Part shown: piece after piece, positions 11,901 to 22,544 of the stretch
How the letters are laid out: every line of letters starts with the position of its first letter
How positions within the stretch are numbered: the stretch's first letter is position 1
Source of the DNA: Margaritifera margaritifera
Lineage: Eukaryota; Mollusca; Bivalvia; Unionida; Margaritiferidae
Length of the DNA: 64,000 nt
Assembly (NCBI GenBank): GCA_029931535.1
Contig: JAQPZY010001626.1
Span: 4,790,501-4,854,500, forward strand
Reading direction: 5' to 3'
Notes under the pieces: model-generated
What the model saw: the letters and a program-made list of their open reading frames with translations, nothing else
The model's database searches: none
What the model was told of the DNA's origin: nothing
Program-made: the position numbers and the translations under genes

Positions 11901-13958
11901 TTACAAAGTCAACTTAAACTTTATAAGTATCTGATTGAGGAAAATCTTTAAACTTTTATTAAATCTTTCTATTGCAATATGAGATAAAAGGTTTTATCTC
12001 GTCTGCCGTTGCACACACACACCACCCCCCACCCCCCACCCCACACACACCCTACACCCGCCACATCCCCCAAATATTTAACAGAATGTACAAAATAATT
12101 GGTAAATGCTTATCACACAATATTATTGTGAAGACCTTCAATATATACCATAAAATATAATTTTTGGTTCATAATTTGTTTTCATGTGCGGCATATCTTG
12201 GCCAGAACAGCGGACAATGTTTATATTTTCGATTGCGTTATAATAGTTAATGGAGCAAGGTCACTGTCAGTACTACTGGAGACATCGAAATAGAAGATAA
12301 AGAAGCATTGCAAGTGCTTCACATTGAGTATATTTTACGAAGTATCATTCTTGTTAATCTTTGACAAGTAATATTTTGTGATCGTCCTTCGAAGTCATGA
12401 AAATCAGGAAAATGACAATATCTATATCACTATCTATATCAATCTTGTGTTCATAAGGAACTTGCTTTGCATTTTGTGTATCATTTTCAGTGGAAAACGT
12501 CCTATTCACCTCAGTTTTGATGTTGACGGCATGGATCCGACCCTAACCCCGAGCACGGGTACACGAGTAGTTGGTGGTCTTTCTCTCCGAGAAACCTATT
12601 ACATTGCAGAGAAAGTCGCTAGCACAGGTAATTATCCATCAAAAACCATTCCAAGTACAGCATCGAGAATACTAATAAAACATCTTTAAATTATAGGCAC
12701 AAAATTATCTAATATAAAATGTTGCAATAACAAAACTCAAAGCATGGAAAGCAACGGATATATAATAAATAAAAAAATGATAACGACAAAAATATCGATG
12801 TCGATGGCAATTCAACCACCAACAAAATGCATCATCATCATCATCATCATCCAACCGTGTATGAGAAACATTTAGCCGATGGTCATAATCAAACAGTTCC
12901 AGTAAAAAAAAAAAGACTCCCTGTTCTAAAAGTAATTATACAGTATGAAAATCAATAGCTCCTGACCACAGTAAACAAGATCAACCAGGTATTGCCAATG
13001 ATACATAAGGCCAACTTCGAGGAAACCAAGAACTTTGAGTACACTAGTGGTGGAATGGCAGTTACTTAAGCTGTATGATATAAGCCGTGTAGCAATGACA
13101 ACACCAAATAAAAGATACACATATAAATATGTACAGTAGTTTTTTTTAAAAAGGAACAAAAGAGATATATCATACAGCTGGCACTTGGGACCTGACGGAG
13201 TGAAATATTTTAAAAAGAAAAGACAGCACCATGTTACGATGAACGAGGTAATAGAGAAACTGAAACAACAAATGAAAGCAACATCAGCCAAGTATAATAG
13301 ATATGAAGACAGAGTACAAATGCGCAGACGAAACCAACAGTTCCAATCAAACCAACGCCTATGTGTATTGAGAGCTTTAAGGTGATAGCAAGATTGATGC
13401 CAATGTCATGCCTAGCAAGCAAGAAACCAAGAAGTTCTGGAGTTGAATAAAGGGCAGACCAACCAAACACAATAGCAATGCAGAGCAGAATGGCAGAAAA
13501 AAGTAAAAAGGAATTTGATGACGTGACATATCAAGAGAATATAATGGTAACATCATAACCTATAGAAAACAGCTACACTAATACCCAACTGGAAGGCTAC
13601 ATGACGAATAAAGTGCATGGATTCTGGCTCAGTAAATCTCATCAAAATGTGCCAATAATAATAATAATAATAACCATCATCATCCTCGTCGTCGTCATTA
13701 TCAACGTCATCTTATTATTATTATTATTATTATTACCTATCTTACAATTTGGTATTCAGTTTAATTTGTCTCTCTTTACCTTTCATAGGGAGATTGTCCA
13801 TGGTTGATATCGCAGAAGTTAACCCTCTCCTTGGCAATGAAAAGGATAAAACACTGACCGTGAACACGACAATCAGTGTCATCGAGCATTTCTTTGGAAG
13901 ACGACGTGAGGGTTGCTATCCCCATGGCTATGAAATCCCATCCCCTCTCACCACTTGA
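927..13958 (+). CDS. ARG: Arginase, seven exons, apparently intact
   Basis: Hydrolyses L-arginine to L-ornithine and urea (ureohydrolase family, binuclear Mn2+). Coding exons: 927-980, 4333-4512, 5041-5306, 8526-8582, 11409-11513, 12491-12627, 13789-13958. They total 969 nt, 322 codons plus TGA, with all phases consistent. Metal ligands are all visible: GGDHS (His100), DAHSD (Asp123, His125, Asp127), DVDG (Asp231, Asp233); also His140 in GNIHG and Glu276 in EVNP. Each residue sits one position below its human ARG1 equivalent, so the core aligns without gaps. Oddities: human Ser137 is Thr136 here and human Thr127 is Ser126, both conservative. The start is the first in-frame ATG after a stop at 861. 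No N-terminal mitochondrial presequence is evident, so a cytosolic enzyme is inferred. Intron 4 has a GC donor. ARG1 and ARG2 cannot be distinguished for an invertebrate gene. Confidence 0.97.
981..4332. other. Arginase intron 1; no gene seen
   Basis: The intron starts with GTAAGT and ends TTTTTTCAG. It holds short non-conserved ORFs only. Two inverted segments, about 2488-2532 and 3184-3230, each contain ATGCAAAT (octamer-like) in opposite orientations: CCCTATTGGTATGCAAAT in the first, and its near reverse complement in the second. They could be ends of an old ~750-bp non-autonomous DNA transposon. A 26-bp minisatellite lies at 3989-4066. Confidence 0.5.
3989..4066. repeat. 26-bp minisatellite, 3 copies
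   Basis: Three adjacent copies of TGGCACCACTGCGATACCGA plus TCTTGC; the last has one substitution. It lies in arginase intron 1, and short ORFs across it are repeat translations. Confidence 0.85.
5342..5419. repeat. (AT)n microsatellite
   Basis: About 39 perfect AT dinucleotides, starting 35 bp after the exon 3 splice donor (intron 3). Confidence 0.97.
5925..5959. repeat. (GT)n microsatellite
   Basis: Uninterrupted GT repeat in arginase intron 3. Confidence 0.95.
6764..6895. repeat. 23-bp minisatellite, about 5.5 copies
   Basis: The unit is ATCTGGTACTCTATATAAAC plus TCT, head to tail, with single-base differences in the last copies. Every unit carries TATATAAA, so the array holds regularly spaced TATA-like motifs. 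Intron 3 of arginase. Confidence 0.9.
7304..7575. repeat. 54-bp tandem repeat, 5 copies
   Basis: Copies begin at 7304, 7358, 7412, 7467 and 7521. Each contains GACAGCATTGTGCAATGTGA. The units are contiguous with no unique spacers, so this is a minisatellite and not a CRISPR-type array. Minus-strand ORFs here translate the repeat. Confidence 0.92.
7888..8139. repeat. 31-bp tandem repeat, 8 copies
   Basis: The unit is ACGGGCAATGCTGTACGTGT plus ATTTACACACA, with starts at 7888, 7919 and so on to 8105. A 31-bp period is not a multiple of three and the unit lacks stops in several frames. Overlapping repetitive ORFs therefore appear on both strands, but none is likely to be a gene. Confidence 0.93.
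8583..8588 (+). other. GC splice donor of arginase intron 4 (GC-AG intron)
   Basis: Exon 4 ends GAG AG and is followed by GCAAGT, the consensus for the minor GC-AG class of U2 introns. The acceptor is TTTTAG at 11403-11408. Joining AG to the first G of exon 5 gives Arg186 and keeps the arginase frame. No alternative GT donor restores the frame nearby. Confidence 0.85.
9189..10876 (-). pseudogene. Broken multicopy zinc-finger-like gene inside arginase intron 4
   Basis: The frame opens at 10,876 with a Cys-rich N-terminus: CYFC near residues 13-16 and CCNTC near residues 56-60, a C-x2-C pair arrangement like a ZAD-type zinc domain. A basic stretch, an acidic SDEEEDE stretch and a long globular region follow. 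TGA at 9869-9871 and a further in-frame TAA about 25 codons on interrupt the frame. A frameshift near 9310 moves the C-terminus to another frame, which ends at 9189. From memory, closely similar predicted proteins are multicopy in many invertebrate genomes, so I treat it as a mobile or retrocopied family of unknown function. I found no terminal repeats or poly(A). Antisense to the host gene. Confidence 0.65.
11700..11890. repeat. Imperfect tandem repeat, about 3 copies
   Basis: GTAGAATACT...CAGTGGTATAACAAAACAA...TGTATCAT recurs at irregular spacing just after exon 5. Noncoding, intron 5. Confidence 0.6.
13180..13640 (+). mobile_element. Degenerate LINE fragment (region upstream of RT)
   Basis: Translated pieces match the conserved linker before the reverse transcriptase of non-LTR elements: KYNRYEDR...NQQFQSNQR near 13,290-13,365, ETKKFWS at 13,420-13,443, and PNWKAT...VHGFWLSK near 13,585-13,640. 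The last corresponds to the WKAPGPDGVxGFWLK motif. Stops and frame changes separate them, so it is a dead fragment. It sits in arginase intron 6 in the same orientation as the gene. Confidence 0.6.
13650..13735. repeat. Compound trinucleotide repeat (AAT, CAT/CGT, TTA)
   Basis: Blocks of AAT, CAT, CGT and TTA triplets, ending about 55 bp before the exon 7 acceptor. A related (CAT)n lies at 12,829-12,850. Confidence 0.85.
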
Positions 13959-14510
13959 ACATGGGAGACAGGGATAACAGTGATATATATATATTTTTTA
14001 TTATCACTTCAAAAATTGTTTATATTTAAATTTTGTACCTTCCATTTTTTTATCTTGTAGTACTTCTTGTTTTACTCTTGTTGGAAGGGTTCAATATCCT
14101 GGGGGGGGGGTATTTTTTTAACAAGTGTCTGTATTTACATTTGTAGAGCTTTACATTTAATCGGCGTTACACAGCCACCATTGTGCTGACTGACGTGCGT
14201 GGCCATTGGAAGGGTTTATTTTCCTAGTTCTTTTTTTAATTTTTTAGAGCTTCACGTTTAATCGGCACCGTGTGGCCACTATTGCGCTGACGTGCCGGTT
14301 GACCTTGATACATGCATACATAATATAACGTCTCTCCCGGGTTTCTGATAACAAAAGTCCCTGTAGAAATAATGACAGTTACTTTAATTACTTATATATC
14401 AAGAAACTATCTATCTGTCAAACAACAGAAACTCTGAATGAGAAAAAAAAAACGATTTATTTAAATCTTAATATGTTTTTTGTTCAATAAAGAAAATAAA
14501 CCTAATATAA
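13959..14510 (+). other. Probable arginase 3' UTR with poly(A) signal
   Basis: AATAAA at 14,486-14,491, followed by a second AATAAA-like motif, gives a plausible 3' end about 550 nt after the stop. A G tract lies at about 14,101-14,110. A segment is duplicated: TTTAATCGGC...CATTGTGCTGAC near 14,157-14,195 and TTTAATCGGC...CTATTGCGCTGAC near 14,257-14,292. Confidence 0.5.
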
Positions 14511-15489
14511 CAAAATTTACATGTTCTCTTATTATGCGGATTCTGTTTTATAACCTGTCATAATAACCAATAGTCTCAACAACTTGTATTAAATAACAAG
14601 AGTGATCACAAACAATTCTCCAGTAAAGTTCAAGAATATTCATCGGGGTAACAATAAAGTCCCAATAACAACAAATTCAAGTTAAAAAAAAAACATCAAT
14701 TGAAATGGATAACATTTCTATAAAATAAAATGACAGAATCATACAAATGTATAAAATAGTGTAGGTTTTATGGAGGCCCAATACCACATTATACAAATAA
14801 GTAGTTTATGATATAATATCTTTGGCTTTGATTTCTCTTTAGTCCAGAAATTTACTAAATATTTATATTGCAGAGATAAATGTATACTTTGAAATATGAG
14901 TATATGAAATGTTTCGGTTATTTTCTACCATGACAAATTAAAGAATAAAGTCTCACATTTATATACAGGAATCCAACAGTAGGAACGATTCAATAAATCT
15001 TGTATTTTATTATACTTATAAATTTACTCAATTTCCGGAATTTAAGTGATTTTGCTCCGCAATCTCTTAATGTTTGCAGCTAACGATGACAATCCTAGAC
15101 TCACATATTCAAGGGAACACGGTGGTTTATGTTTACCAGAGGACAATACTGAGTATTTTAAGAAATCGTTTATTTCGGCTTGCTAAGTAACATGGAATAT
15201 GACTTAGAATGTCTGTACTTTTGACGAGAATCTCAAGAATTATTTCAACTGAAGGCCTTGATTGTATGTATCAGATGCATGATTTAACTGTGATATTTCT
15301 CATTATGATTTTGTATTGTATGCTTCAATTTTAATCCATTGCATAATATATTATATGTTTTGTGTGTTGATTTGAAGGTTTATTTTGACCAGTCAGATTT
15401 TTTACTAAGATGATGCAAAATGGTATATTGCAAGATTGCATTGAACGCTTTTCTGTGATTAATTATGTCACCTAGGATAAATAAAGATG

Positions 15490-15523
<34 letters not shown>

Positions 15524-15756
15524 GCCTGAAGTTTATTCACCACCCATCTGTTTTTAAGGCACTATACGAAGGTATTTATCTTTTTTCTTCTCTGCCACTC
15601 GCCAGTATACACATGTATGTAACAGCTATCGTGTTTGAAAAGTTGATAGATGTAACATTGCTGCCTAAAAGTACTGATTAAGTTTTTCACATGTTTTTAT
15701 ATTTTTCATGGGGTGGTAGAATTTATAGGCACACAAATATCAATCATTTACGTCCT
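14511..15756. other. Intergenic; no gene seen
   Basis: AT-rich sequence with no ORF of recognisable type. It contains a (TTA)n microsatellite at 15,490-15,522. Confidence 0.6.
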
Positions 15757-16067
15757 TACATACACGTGTGCTCATAGGAAGATACAAATACAATTTTAGC
15801 CAATCACTATCAGAATTACACACACGTGTGCACAGAGGAAGATACAAATACAAATTTAGCCAATCACTATCAGAATTACATACACGTGTGCAAAGAGGAA
15901 GATACAAATACAATTTTAGCCAATCATTGTCAAAATTACATTCACGTATGCACAGAGGACGATACAAATACAATTTTAGCCAATCACTATCAGAATTACA
16001 TACACGTGTGCAAAGAGGAAGATACAAATACAATTTTAGGCAATCACTATCAGAATTACATACTGTA
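15757..16067. repeat. 60-bp tandem repeat, 5 copies
   Basis: Units contain ACACGTGTGC (E-box/CACGTG core), GAAGATACAAATACAATTTT and AGCCAATCACTATCAGAATT. A 60-bp period is divisible by three, so 20-residue repeats are open in several frames on both strands; they are not evidence of a protein. A sixth diverged copy is displaced to 16,908-16,967. Confidence 0.93.
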
Positions 16068-16907
16068 ATAAGAAAAACACATATGGCAATTGTCATTCGT
16101 TAATGTTAGCGCCATCTAGCGTCTGAGCTTTTGATCACGTCATCCCACCGGTTCGATATATGCACGGGCCAACTGTGGTTCCGATGGTGGTGTGGAGTGA
16201 TGTGGTATGGAATAAGCAAGAGCTAAAGATAATACGTCCAATTCGAGTGAAGTAGTGCAAGCCACACAGTTGGAGCAATAACATTTTGTCGCAGATCGCC
16301 GAATAAGATAATGCCTAATTAAGGATCTCGAAAGGTTAAGGATTAGGTCTTTCCTCGACCAGAACAAGGGGGCTTCAAAACCCGTTAAGAAAGTACGGCG
16401 ATTTTGTTAACCAGTATTTTCCAAGAATACAGATTGTTATTAAAGATCAACCTTCTCTCATTACTTCGTCTCTGTTCGTCTCTCTGTCGATCTTAAAGGA
16501 ACGACGACTTAGATCACGACCCAGTCGATGACTCAGACCACGACCCAGTCGATTACTCACTCCACGATTAGTCGACGACTGAGACCACGACCCAGTCGAC
16601 GACTCAGAATACGATCCAGGCGGCGACACAGAACATGATCCAGTAGGCGAATCAGAATACGATCCAGTCGGCGACTCATGGCACGATATAGTCTACGACA
16701 AGAGCGACACAGTCAGAGACCCAGAGGACGACCTAGTTGACGGCCAGGCGGCGAACTGAAGCCAGAGATAAGACAAATCCCGCTGGCGCAGAGCTGCGTC
16801 ACATTCTGAAGCGCCAGACCTTAGACGGATAGAGAGGGGTTTCACTCCAACATAAATACCTATCCAAAGAACCTGAGAAGGCGATACTTGGGATAGTGCC
16901 ATACGCT
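16068..16907. mobile_element. ~840-bp insertion splitting the 60-bp array
   Basis: Array unit six resumes only at 16,908, so the intervening DNA is probably an insertion. The segment from TGTTAGCGCCATCTAGCG (16,103) to about 16,490 could be LTR-like because it starts with TG and ends in a T-rich part with a weak poly(A)-like signal. No coding sequence or confirmed target duplication was seen. A 24-bp minisatellite occupies 16,499-16,690. Confidence 0.4.
16499..16690. repeat. 24-bp minisatellite, about 8 diverged copies
   Basis: The unit is about CGACCCAGTCGATGACTCAG plus ACCA. Internal TCGA/GACTC motifs are conserved while the rest drifts. Confidence 0.8.
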
Positions 16908-16967
16908 ACAATACACATGTTCACAGAGGGATATACAAATACAATTTGAGTCAATCACTATCAGAAG

Positions 16968-17967
16968 AACAAAGACTGATATACGCGAGCAGTAAGACAA
17001 AATGATGAACTTCAGCCAGCTACTTCAGCTATTAGAATACTATTTATTTTGATTGCTATGACATCATAAACAATTTAAAGTGCTAAATTGAAGAGTGTTG
17101 TCTTGACTCAACGCCCATCTTACTACTTACTATCCTAATCTGATAAATAAATGGAAACTGTCATAATGAAAATAATTAAATTATCGGTTACTGTAAACGT
17201 ATTTAATTTAAGCGTATAGAAAAACGTGTGTTATGGTCCAGAAACTTTTTGTTGCACATATGGCTTGAAGAAACGGTACTGACAAACTGAACAGAGATAT
17301 AATGTAAAGGGAGAAAACAAGCATTATATGGTGGCGTCCTACATTGTCGGTGTGACTACATTTTCGGATTATTGATAAGTTGTGTCTAAAGAAAGGTCGT
17401 GTTCTCACGAGCCTTCTGCTCGAGCAATTTTAAGTACTGCCAAGACTTTGATGTTTTGCTGTGACTGTAAATACTTTCCAGAAGAGTTATCCAAGTGTAA
17501 ATATTCTGTAAAATGTTCGAATTTATTAGATTAACATATTTACGAAGTTTCCATTAGGTACTTACCTTTTTGCACCACCATTTACCTTCCTTCATTTCAT
17601 TTGAAACTTGGCAAGACGCCGAAAAGAGTGTCGTCTGATTTTTTATTCAGTAGCTGAACCAAAAATCGGATTATGTTCTAAGCCACAGAACTGCCTTATT
17701 TGGGCTTTAAAGATTATTGACTGTTCAGTCCAACAGATCCCAAGGATATGTCCATGTTAAATATATCCAATAGTTCCCTACCACTATGTATAACTGATTT
17801 TCAGCTATCATAATAAGAAACAATTGTATAAGGAATGATTTTTAATTCTTTTTCTTTTTCTTTCATTCTTTTTTCTTTTTTATTGTTAGTAATATTAGTA
17901 TTACTATTAGTATTGGTATTATTACAGCAGTCAACAGCAAAACAGCTGACGCAATAACAACAACTAC

Positions 17968-18017
<50 letters not shown>

Positions 18018-18780
18018 TCATAATAATCATAATAACAAAATAGGCAAAGTGACCATGACCATGTTATTCATTTATTATGATGATCAAATATTTCTATAAA
18101 TCTAGTTTTTTGTTTTTCTGTCAATCAGTGGCAGACACCTTACTGGCAGTTGTCTGTATAGTAGAAGAGGAAAGATAAATCTGATCATTGTGTAATTTGC
18201 ATATTGCGATGCAGAGGGATTTAATCACTGGAACCCTCTTAACCCTATTTTAACGTGCGGTTTGTCAGGCGGGACACGGTATTCCTATGTCCGCATTGCT
18301 GATAAAAATATCTCAAACCATTCTTTTCCTCTCAGTTATTTAAGAATAATATTCAGATAATGTATCGAATGCTGTGTTTTTGTGAAGTTAAGGGTTATTT
18401 GTGAACGATTAACGTTTCCTTAACTTGTTTCATCTGAGAAGTTTTGGCATAGTTTTGGTTTTACTTTGTAATGAAAATGTAATCTCATGAATAAGTACCT
18501 AGCGGCCTGACCTCATTTCGTTAAGAGTCGTTTGGTAGATAAACAATGACTATCAGTTTGTATTTCCTTGTTTACATAAAAAAGACTGATTATCATGGAA
18601 AAAAAGCACAAATGTGATTCAGTTTTTAAATAAGTCCTTAATACCGAAAACGCGTTTTGAAATTTAACTAATTACACCAAATTTGTAGACTACCGGCTTA
18701 CTTCCACCTTTAGATTTTGCATGATTATAAATAAAACTGAATATTTTCGTGGGAATTGTTATTTTGTTAATGTATGTTTA
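16968..18780. other. Intergenic; no gene seen
   Basis: No supported coding feature. It contains a T/C-rich stretch at about 17,840-17,880 and an (AAT)n microsatellite at 17,968-18,015. Confidence 0.6.
17968..18015. repeat. (AAT)n microsatellite
   Basis: About 16 AAT triplets in uninterrupted series. Confidence 0.95.
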
Positions 18781-18866
18781 CTCATTCCGTTCATTAGTGT
18801 TAGGTAGAATGGCTACGCTATTATGTTAATGAAGAATTTAAGTACTTTCCGGAAATTTCCATTGCA

Positions 18867-19070
18867 TTACGCAAGCGCGATGGAATGTCTGTCGTATGCA
18901 TCCACACATCTGTCAAGAGTCCATCCTGAACCTGCGTTGATGTATTTTTCCAACGTCTCGAGAATCTTTTCAATGCCTTTATCGATTTCTTCATTGATAG
19001 CCTTGGTGCCTTTGCGGTTAGAGATTATAAGTGGACAGCCACAAATCCACGGGGTTGTGATTTTAACCAA
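18867..19070 (-). pseudogene. Fragment resembling the N-terminal region of a Polinton/adintovirus PolB
   Basis: The 67-codon ORF contains an amphipathic helix (EEIDKGIEKILETLEKYIN) followed by AGSGWTLDRC. A G-S-G-W motif after such a helix is, from memory, common in the N-terminal regions of protein-primed DNA polymerases of adintovirus/Polinton-like elements. No polymerase catalytic motif is present here. The next ORF upstream on the same strand carries SAP/HeH-like repeats, which fits that architecture. Assignment is tentative. Confidence 0.35.
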
Positions 19071-19182
19071 TCCTTGTCTGATGACTTACGATTAAGTGGC
19101 ATCGTCAAATGCACATGAAGAACGATATCTGCTTTAACTCCCGAGGTGCCAGAGCGTTGTAACACCGATATGGTTCAAGGAA

Positions 19183-19721
19183 TCATCTTTGATAAAAGTT
19201 TTCTAACGTAATCGCATGGTAATTTTCGAAATAACCAACACGCTTGTTAAATTTGAATTCTGGAACTTGGATTCGTTGACGAACATACTGCACTGCCTCA
19301 GTGGCAATAGTGGCTGCGACTCGTCGGCTCTTTTGTTCATCTTGGACTATATGTAAAATTTCCGCCCGCTTGGCTTGTGGACAAATATTAATATTTAATC
19401 GTGCTGCTGTTGCACGAAGCTCTCTTACAGTCTGACGCGGTTCGACTCTGATACATAATAACGCAAGTATTTTAGCTTTTCTTGCTCTTCTTGGTATTTT
19501 TATGGTACGCTTGCGCGCGAATTGTTTCATTTGTTGCACTATTAACATTGCCGTTGCCGGGGTAACCGGTGGTTGCACAACTGGATGTGTGTTATCCGGG
19601 GTAAGTTGTTGTGGCTCATTTACGAGTCCTAATAACTAAAGTATAAAAGTTTTTCGTGTACTCCTTGTATTCGTATTCCACGCTCTCGCGCGAGTTGCCT
19701 TAGTTGAAGTACAGTCGGCAT
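19183..19721 (-). pseudogene. Protein with three SAP/HeH-like helical repeats, frameshifted
   Basis: The first repeat starts at an ATG (19,721-19,719) and reads TVLQLRQLARERGI. That frame soon stops, and repeats two (QQMKQFARKRTIKI...KAKILALL) and three (TVRELRATAARLNI...KRAEILHIVQ) lie in another frame ending at 19,183. The alternation of LRxLA, I, basic, ILxLL is typical of SAP/HeH DNA-binding helices. A TATATA sequence lies about 10 bp upstream of the first ATG. Family knowledge: such repeats precede the polymerase in some virus-like elements. Function here is inferred only. Confidence 0.45.
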
Positions 19722-19747
19722 ACTGGTATATAAGGGAAAATCCTTGT

Positions 19748-19987
19748 CTAATTGCAAATTCCGTCAATAAATGTTTTAAGTATTTTTACTTTACCAGGAT
19801 CAGAAACTGCAATCGCTTCAGTCCTGGCTATTATTTCATCGACTTCTGTATCTTTTTCATCAACGTTGTCGGGTGTTTTCTCAACGTTGCCAGCTATTTC
19901 AACAACAGTTGCGTTAGCGAATCTTTGCCGGCGCGCACGATAATACACGCTAATAGATCCGCATGGCCGGCAAAACTTTTTTAACAT
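19748..19987 (-). CDS. Unknown 79-codon ORF, Cys-containing basic N-terminus and acidic tail
   Basis: Starts MLKKFCRPCG (CxxC), then a basic YRARRQRF, then an acidic DEKDTEVDE segment. It lies 26 bp upstream of the SAP-like ORF and is co-oriented with it. I do not recognise the family. It is probably part of the same virus-like relic. Confidence 0.35.
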   Translation of the reverse strand: MLKKFCRPCGSISVYYRARRQRFANATVVEIAGNVEKTPDNVDEKDTEVDEIIARTEAIAVSDPGKVKILKTFIDGICN

Positions 19988-20336
19988 TATTTTATCCCAG
20001 TAATAGGTTCACCACTGGGTCGGGGAACCATCCCAAGGTCACCTTACAATCAAACATTTTTGGTTATCAGATAATCTAGGGATAATAAATATAATGTACA
20101 GAAAAAGAATAGAAAACGCACACACACGCGCGCACGCGCGCATGCACACATGCATATGGCACACAATCTCTTTAGATACACAATTTAAATAGACGAACAC
20201 AAGTATACAGCGTTTAAGTGACATAGACTTTGTGATATTACAGTAGTTTGTTCCTGTTTACCATAAAATCAGACCCAAATAAATATAACGAGATGCAAGA
20301 AGAGAAAGGATTCTTACACAAGTTACATATTCATTA

Positions 20337-22358
20337 TTAAGGTCCATTTTTGAAGAAACTGGTCCCTTTTTTATTTAACTTAGCAGTGTATTTTTCAATG
20401 TTCTTATGCATTTCAACTATTTGCTTAAAAGCATAAATGAAAGGATTTTGCATATTGAATCTGCAAGTGTAAATAAAATATTTCGCCAAAATAAGCAAGA
20501 AATTACACAAACTGTCCAGTTGTTCACTTCCTAAAAATATTTCTTTTTCTTTTGGACAAATGTAAAATATTTGGGCAAGAAGGTGCAAAATGTTCAATAA
20601 AACGGTACCAAAACTGTGAAGTAATATTGCAATCATAGAAGAGATGTTCAATACTTTCGTTATCACTCTTTACAGAAAGTACATTTGTTGTCGTCTAATA
20701 TGTTAATTCTTTTCAAAAATTTTTTAGTAACAATTATTCTATGGATTAATTAAAAATTAAAAGAGAACAACTTGGTATCCTTAGTACAACATTTCGCCCG
20801 GCTATAAATCTCAGACCATTCCTCACTACTTATATTTTTATTTAATTCTTGCATCCAAGTTTCTTGCTTATTAGTGTGTTGCTTTTGTCCTTTTTTAAAA
20901 GATTTTTGAAAACAAACTTGAGTGAATTTTGTTTTTGCAAGTTCATTATTTTATCCTCCTGCTTATCAATATTATTATGTACTAAATGGTTTTTGATAGC
21001 ATCTTTCCATGATTTGGAAATTTTGGATATTAAGTAGAAGTATTTCAAGAAATCATTGCATCTAGTTTTTTGTTTTATCATTTCGAAAGGTATTAAATTA
21101 TCGTGATCATCTACTAGATCATTCAGAATTTCAATACCGGCTTCTGTCCAGGATTTGTATTGATAGAACATTCTAGGAGGGACAAAATTAAAAATATTCA
21201 GAGATAAATACTCGTTCGGACTTTACGTTTCCTCTTTCCAGTTAGATACTGCCAAAATTACATATCTCCAAAAGCTGTTTTTTAATGAGCTTACTAAATT
21301 CTTCTAGTTTCCTTCTCCCTAAGTTCCAAATATCCTTTTTATTTCTAAGTATAGTTGTATTGACTAAGTTCTTCCATTTTCATTTTCCTACAATCTTTTA
21401 ACCCATCGTATCTTAATATACCTAATGAATGAATAAATGTGCATCATATTTAGTCCTCCCTCGTTCTCCGGGGATACTAGTATGTCACGTTTAATTCTCT
21501 CTACTTTACCACCCCATACAAATTTAAATAATGTACAATTTAGTTCTGCTTCAACTTTTGCTGATGGATTTGGAAGTGCTGAAAAAAGTGCTGAAAAAAG
21601 ATGTAGAATATGCGCAGAACAAGAGTTTTTACAACAGTTATTTTACGAACTACTGACAGATGTCTTTGACTCCAGCTTCCCAGTATTCGTTTTGCCTTCC
21701 TTAGTTTCTTCATATAGTTAATTTCCACCATTTGTTGTAAATCCGGAGCAAAATATATGCCAAGGAGTGTAAAGTTAGAAGAAGACCAATTTAGGCCCAT
21801 ATCGGGACATATTCTTTCATTAGAAAATTTCTTGTTTCCAATCCAAATAGCCTTTGTTTTTGTTATGTTACATTTAAGTCCAGATAATAGAAAAAAAAAA
21901 CGTGCAAGATATTCATAGTTGCTTTAAGAGAATGTTGAGATCCACCAAGAAGAATAAAAGCGTCATCGGCATACTGACCCAATTTATATTCACTGACATC
22001 AAAGATCAGTCCCTGTACATCCACATTTTGCTTTAAAGTTATAGCTAAAATCTCAACACCGATGATAAACAAATAAGGCGCAAGGGGATCTCCTTGACGA
22101 CATCCTCTTTCAAATCTAAAAAATGATGACATATGCCCATTATTTATAACACAACTTTTAAAGTTATTACAAAACAGTTTAAACCACTTACAAACAGAAT
22201 CACTAAAGTTAAAAGATTGTAAAGCTTTTTCCACAAAGCTCCAGTTAATTGAGTCAAAGGCTTTTTCAAAGTCTATTACCAATAATAAACCATATATATT
22301 TTAGTTCTCTAGTTGATCCATGATATCGTATAATAGCCTGGTATTTTCTCCAATGACA
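20337..22358 (-). mobile_element. L1-type LINE, 5'-truncated, with reverse transcriptase
   Basis: Non-LTR retrotransposon ORF2 remnants in order on the minus strand: GENTRLLYDIMDQLE near 22,350-22,312; RT motifs DFEKAFDS, QGDPLAPYLF and YADD in 22,282-21,863; thumb region with WSQRHLSVVRK in 21,800-21,540; post-RT region 21,171-20,842; and a C-terminal Cys/Leu-rich end at 20,666-20,337 with HLLAQIFYICP and a C-terminal helix. Frameshifts and stops separate the ORFs, so it is dead although the YADD is intact. Endonuclease sequence is missing, typical of 5' truncation. It lies between two groups of minus-strand virus-like ORFs and probably inserted into them. Confidence 0.8.
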
Positions 22359-22447
22359 AACTGGTTACGCGACTTGACTCCGATGCCGCATTTAAGACAT
22401 GGTCGAGGACCTAGACCAACACGTAACGCGAGCAAATGTGATTTATA

Positions 22448-22528
22448 TTATTCGTAATGGCATGTTCTGCCGCAGAGTTCATATTTACCAAGGCATACAT
22501 CTTTGCATTGATTGCGTCCTAATGCCAT
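22448..22528 (-). CDS. Small Cys-rich ORF, virus-like relic
   Basis: 26 codons with spacing C-x3-C-x6-C-x3-C-H (MALGRNQCKDVCLGKYELCG...). A further GPRPCLKCG lies beyond the stop, next to the LINE junction, so the original protein may have been longer and cut by the LINE. Short Cys-rich proteins of this look occur in insect and invertebrate DNA-virus-like elements; that link is inference. Confidence 0.3.
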   Translation of the reverse strand: MALGRNQCKDVCLGKYELCGRTCHYE

Positions 22529-22544
22529 TGAACGTTTGATATAT

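Noticed and set aside
12926..13470. Hydrophobic minus-strand ORFs resembling membrane proteins
   Set aside because: They are antisense shadows of the LINE fragment at 13,180-13,640 and AT-rich sequence.
15740..16103. Repetitive 111- and 118-codon proteins on both strands
   Set aside because: Product of a 60-bp tandem repeat (20-residue period); no start context or transcript evidence.
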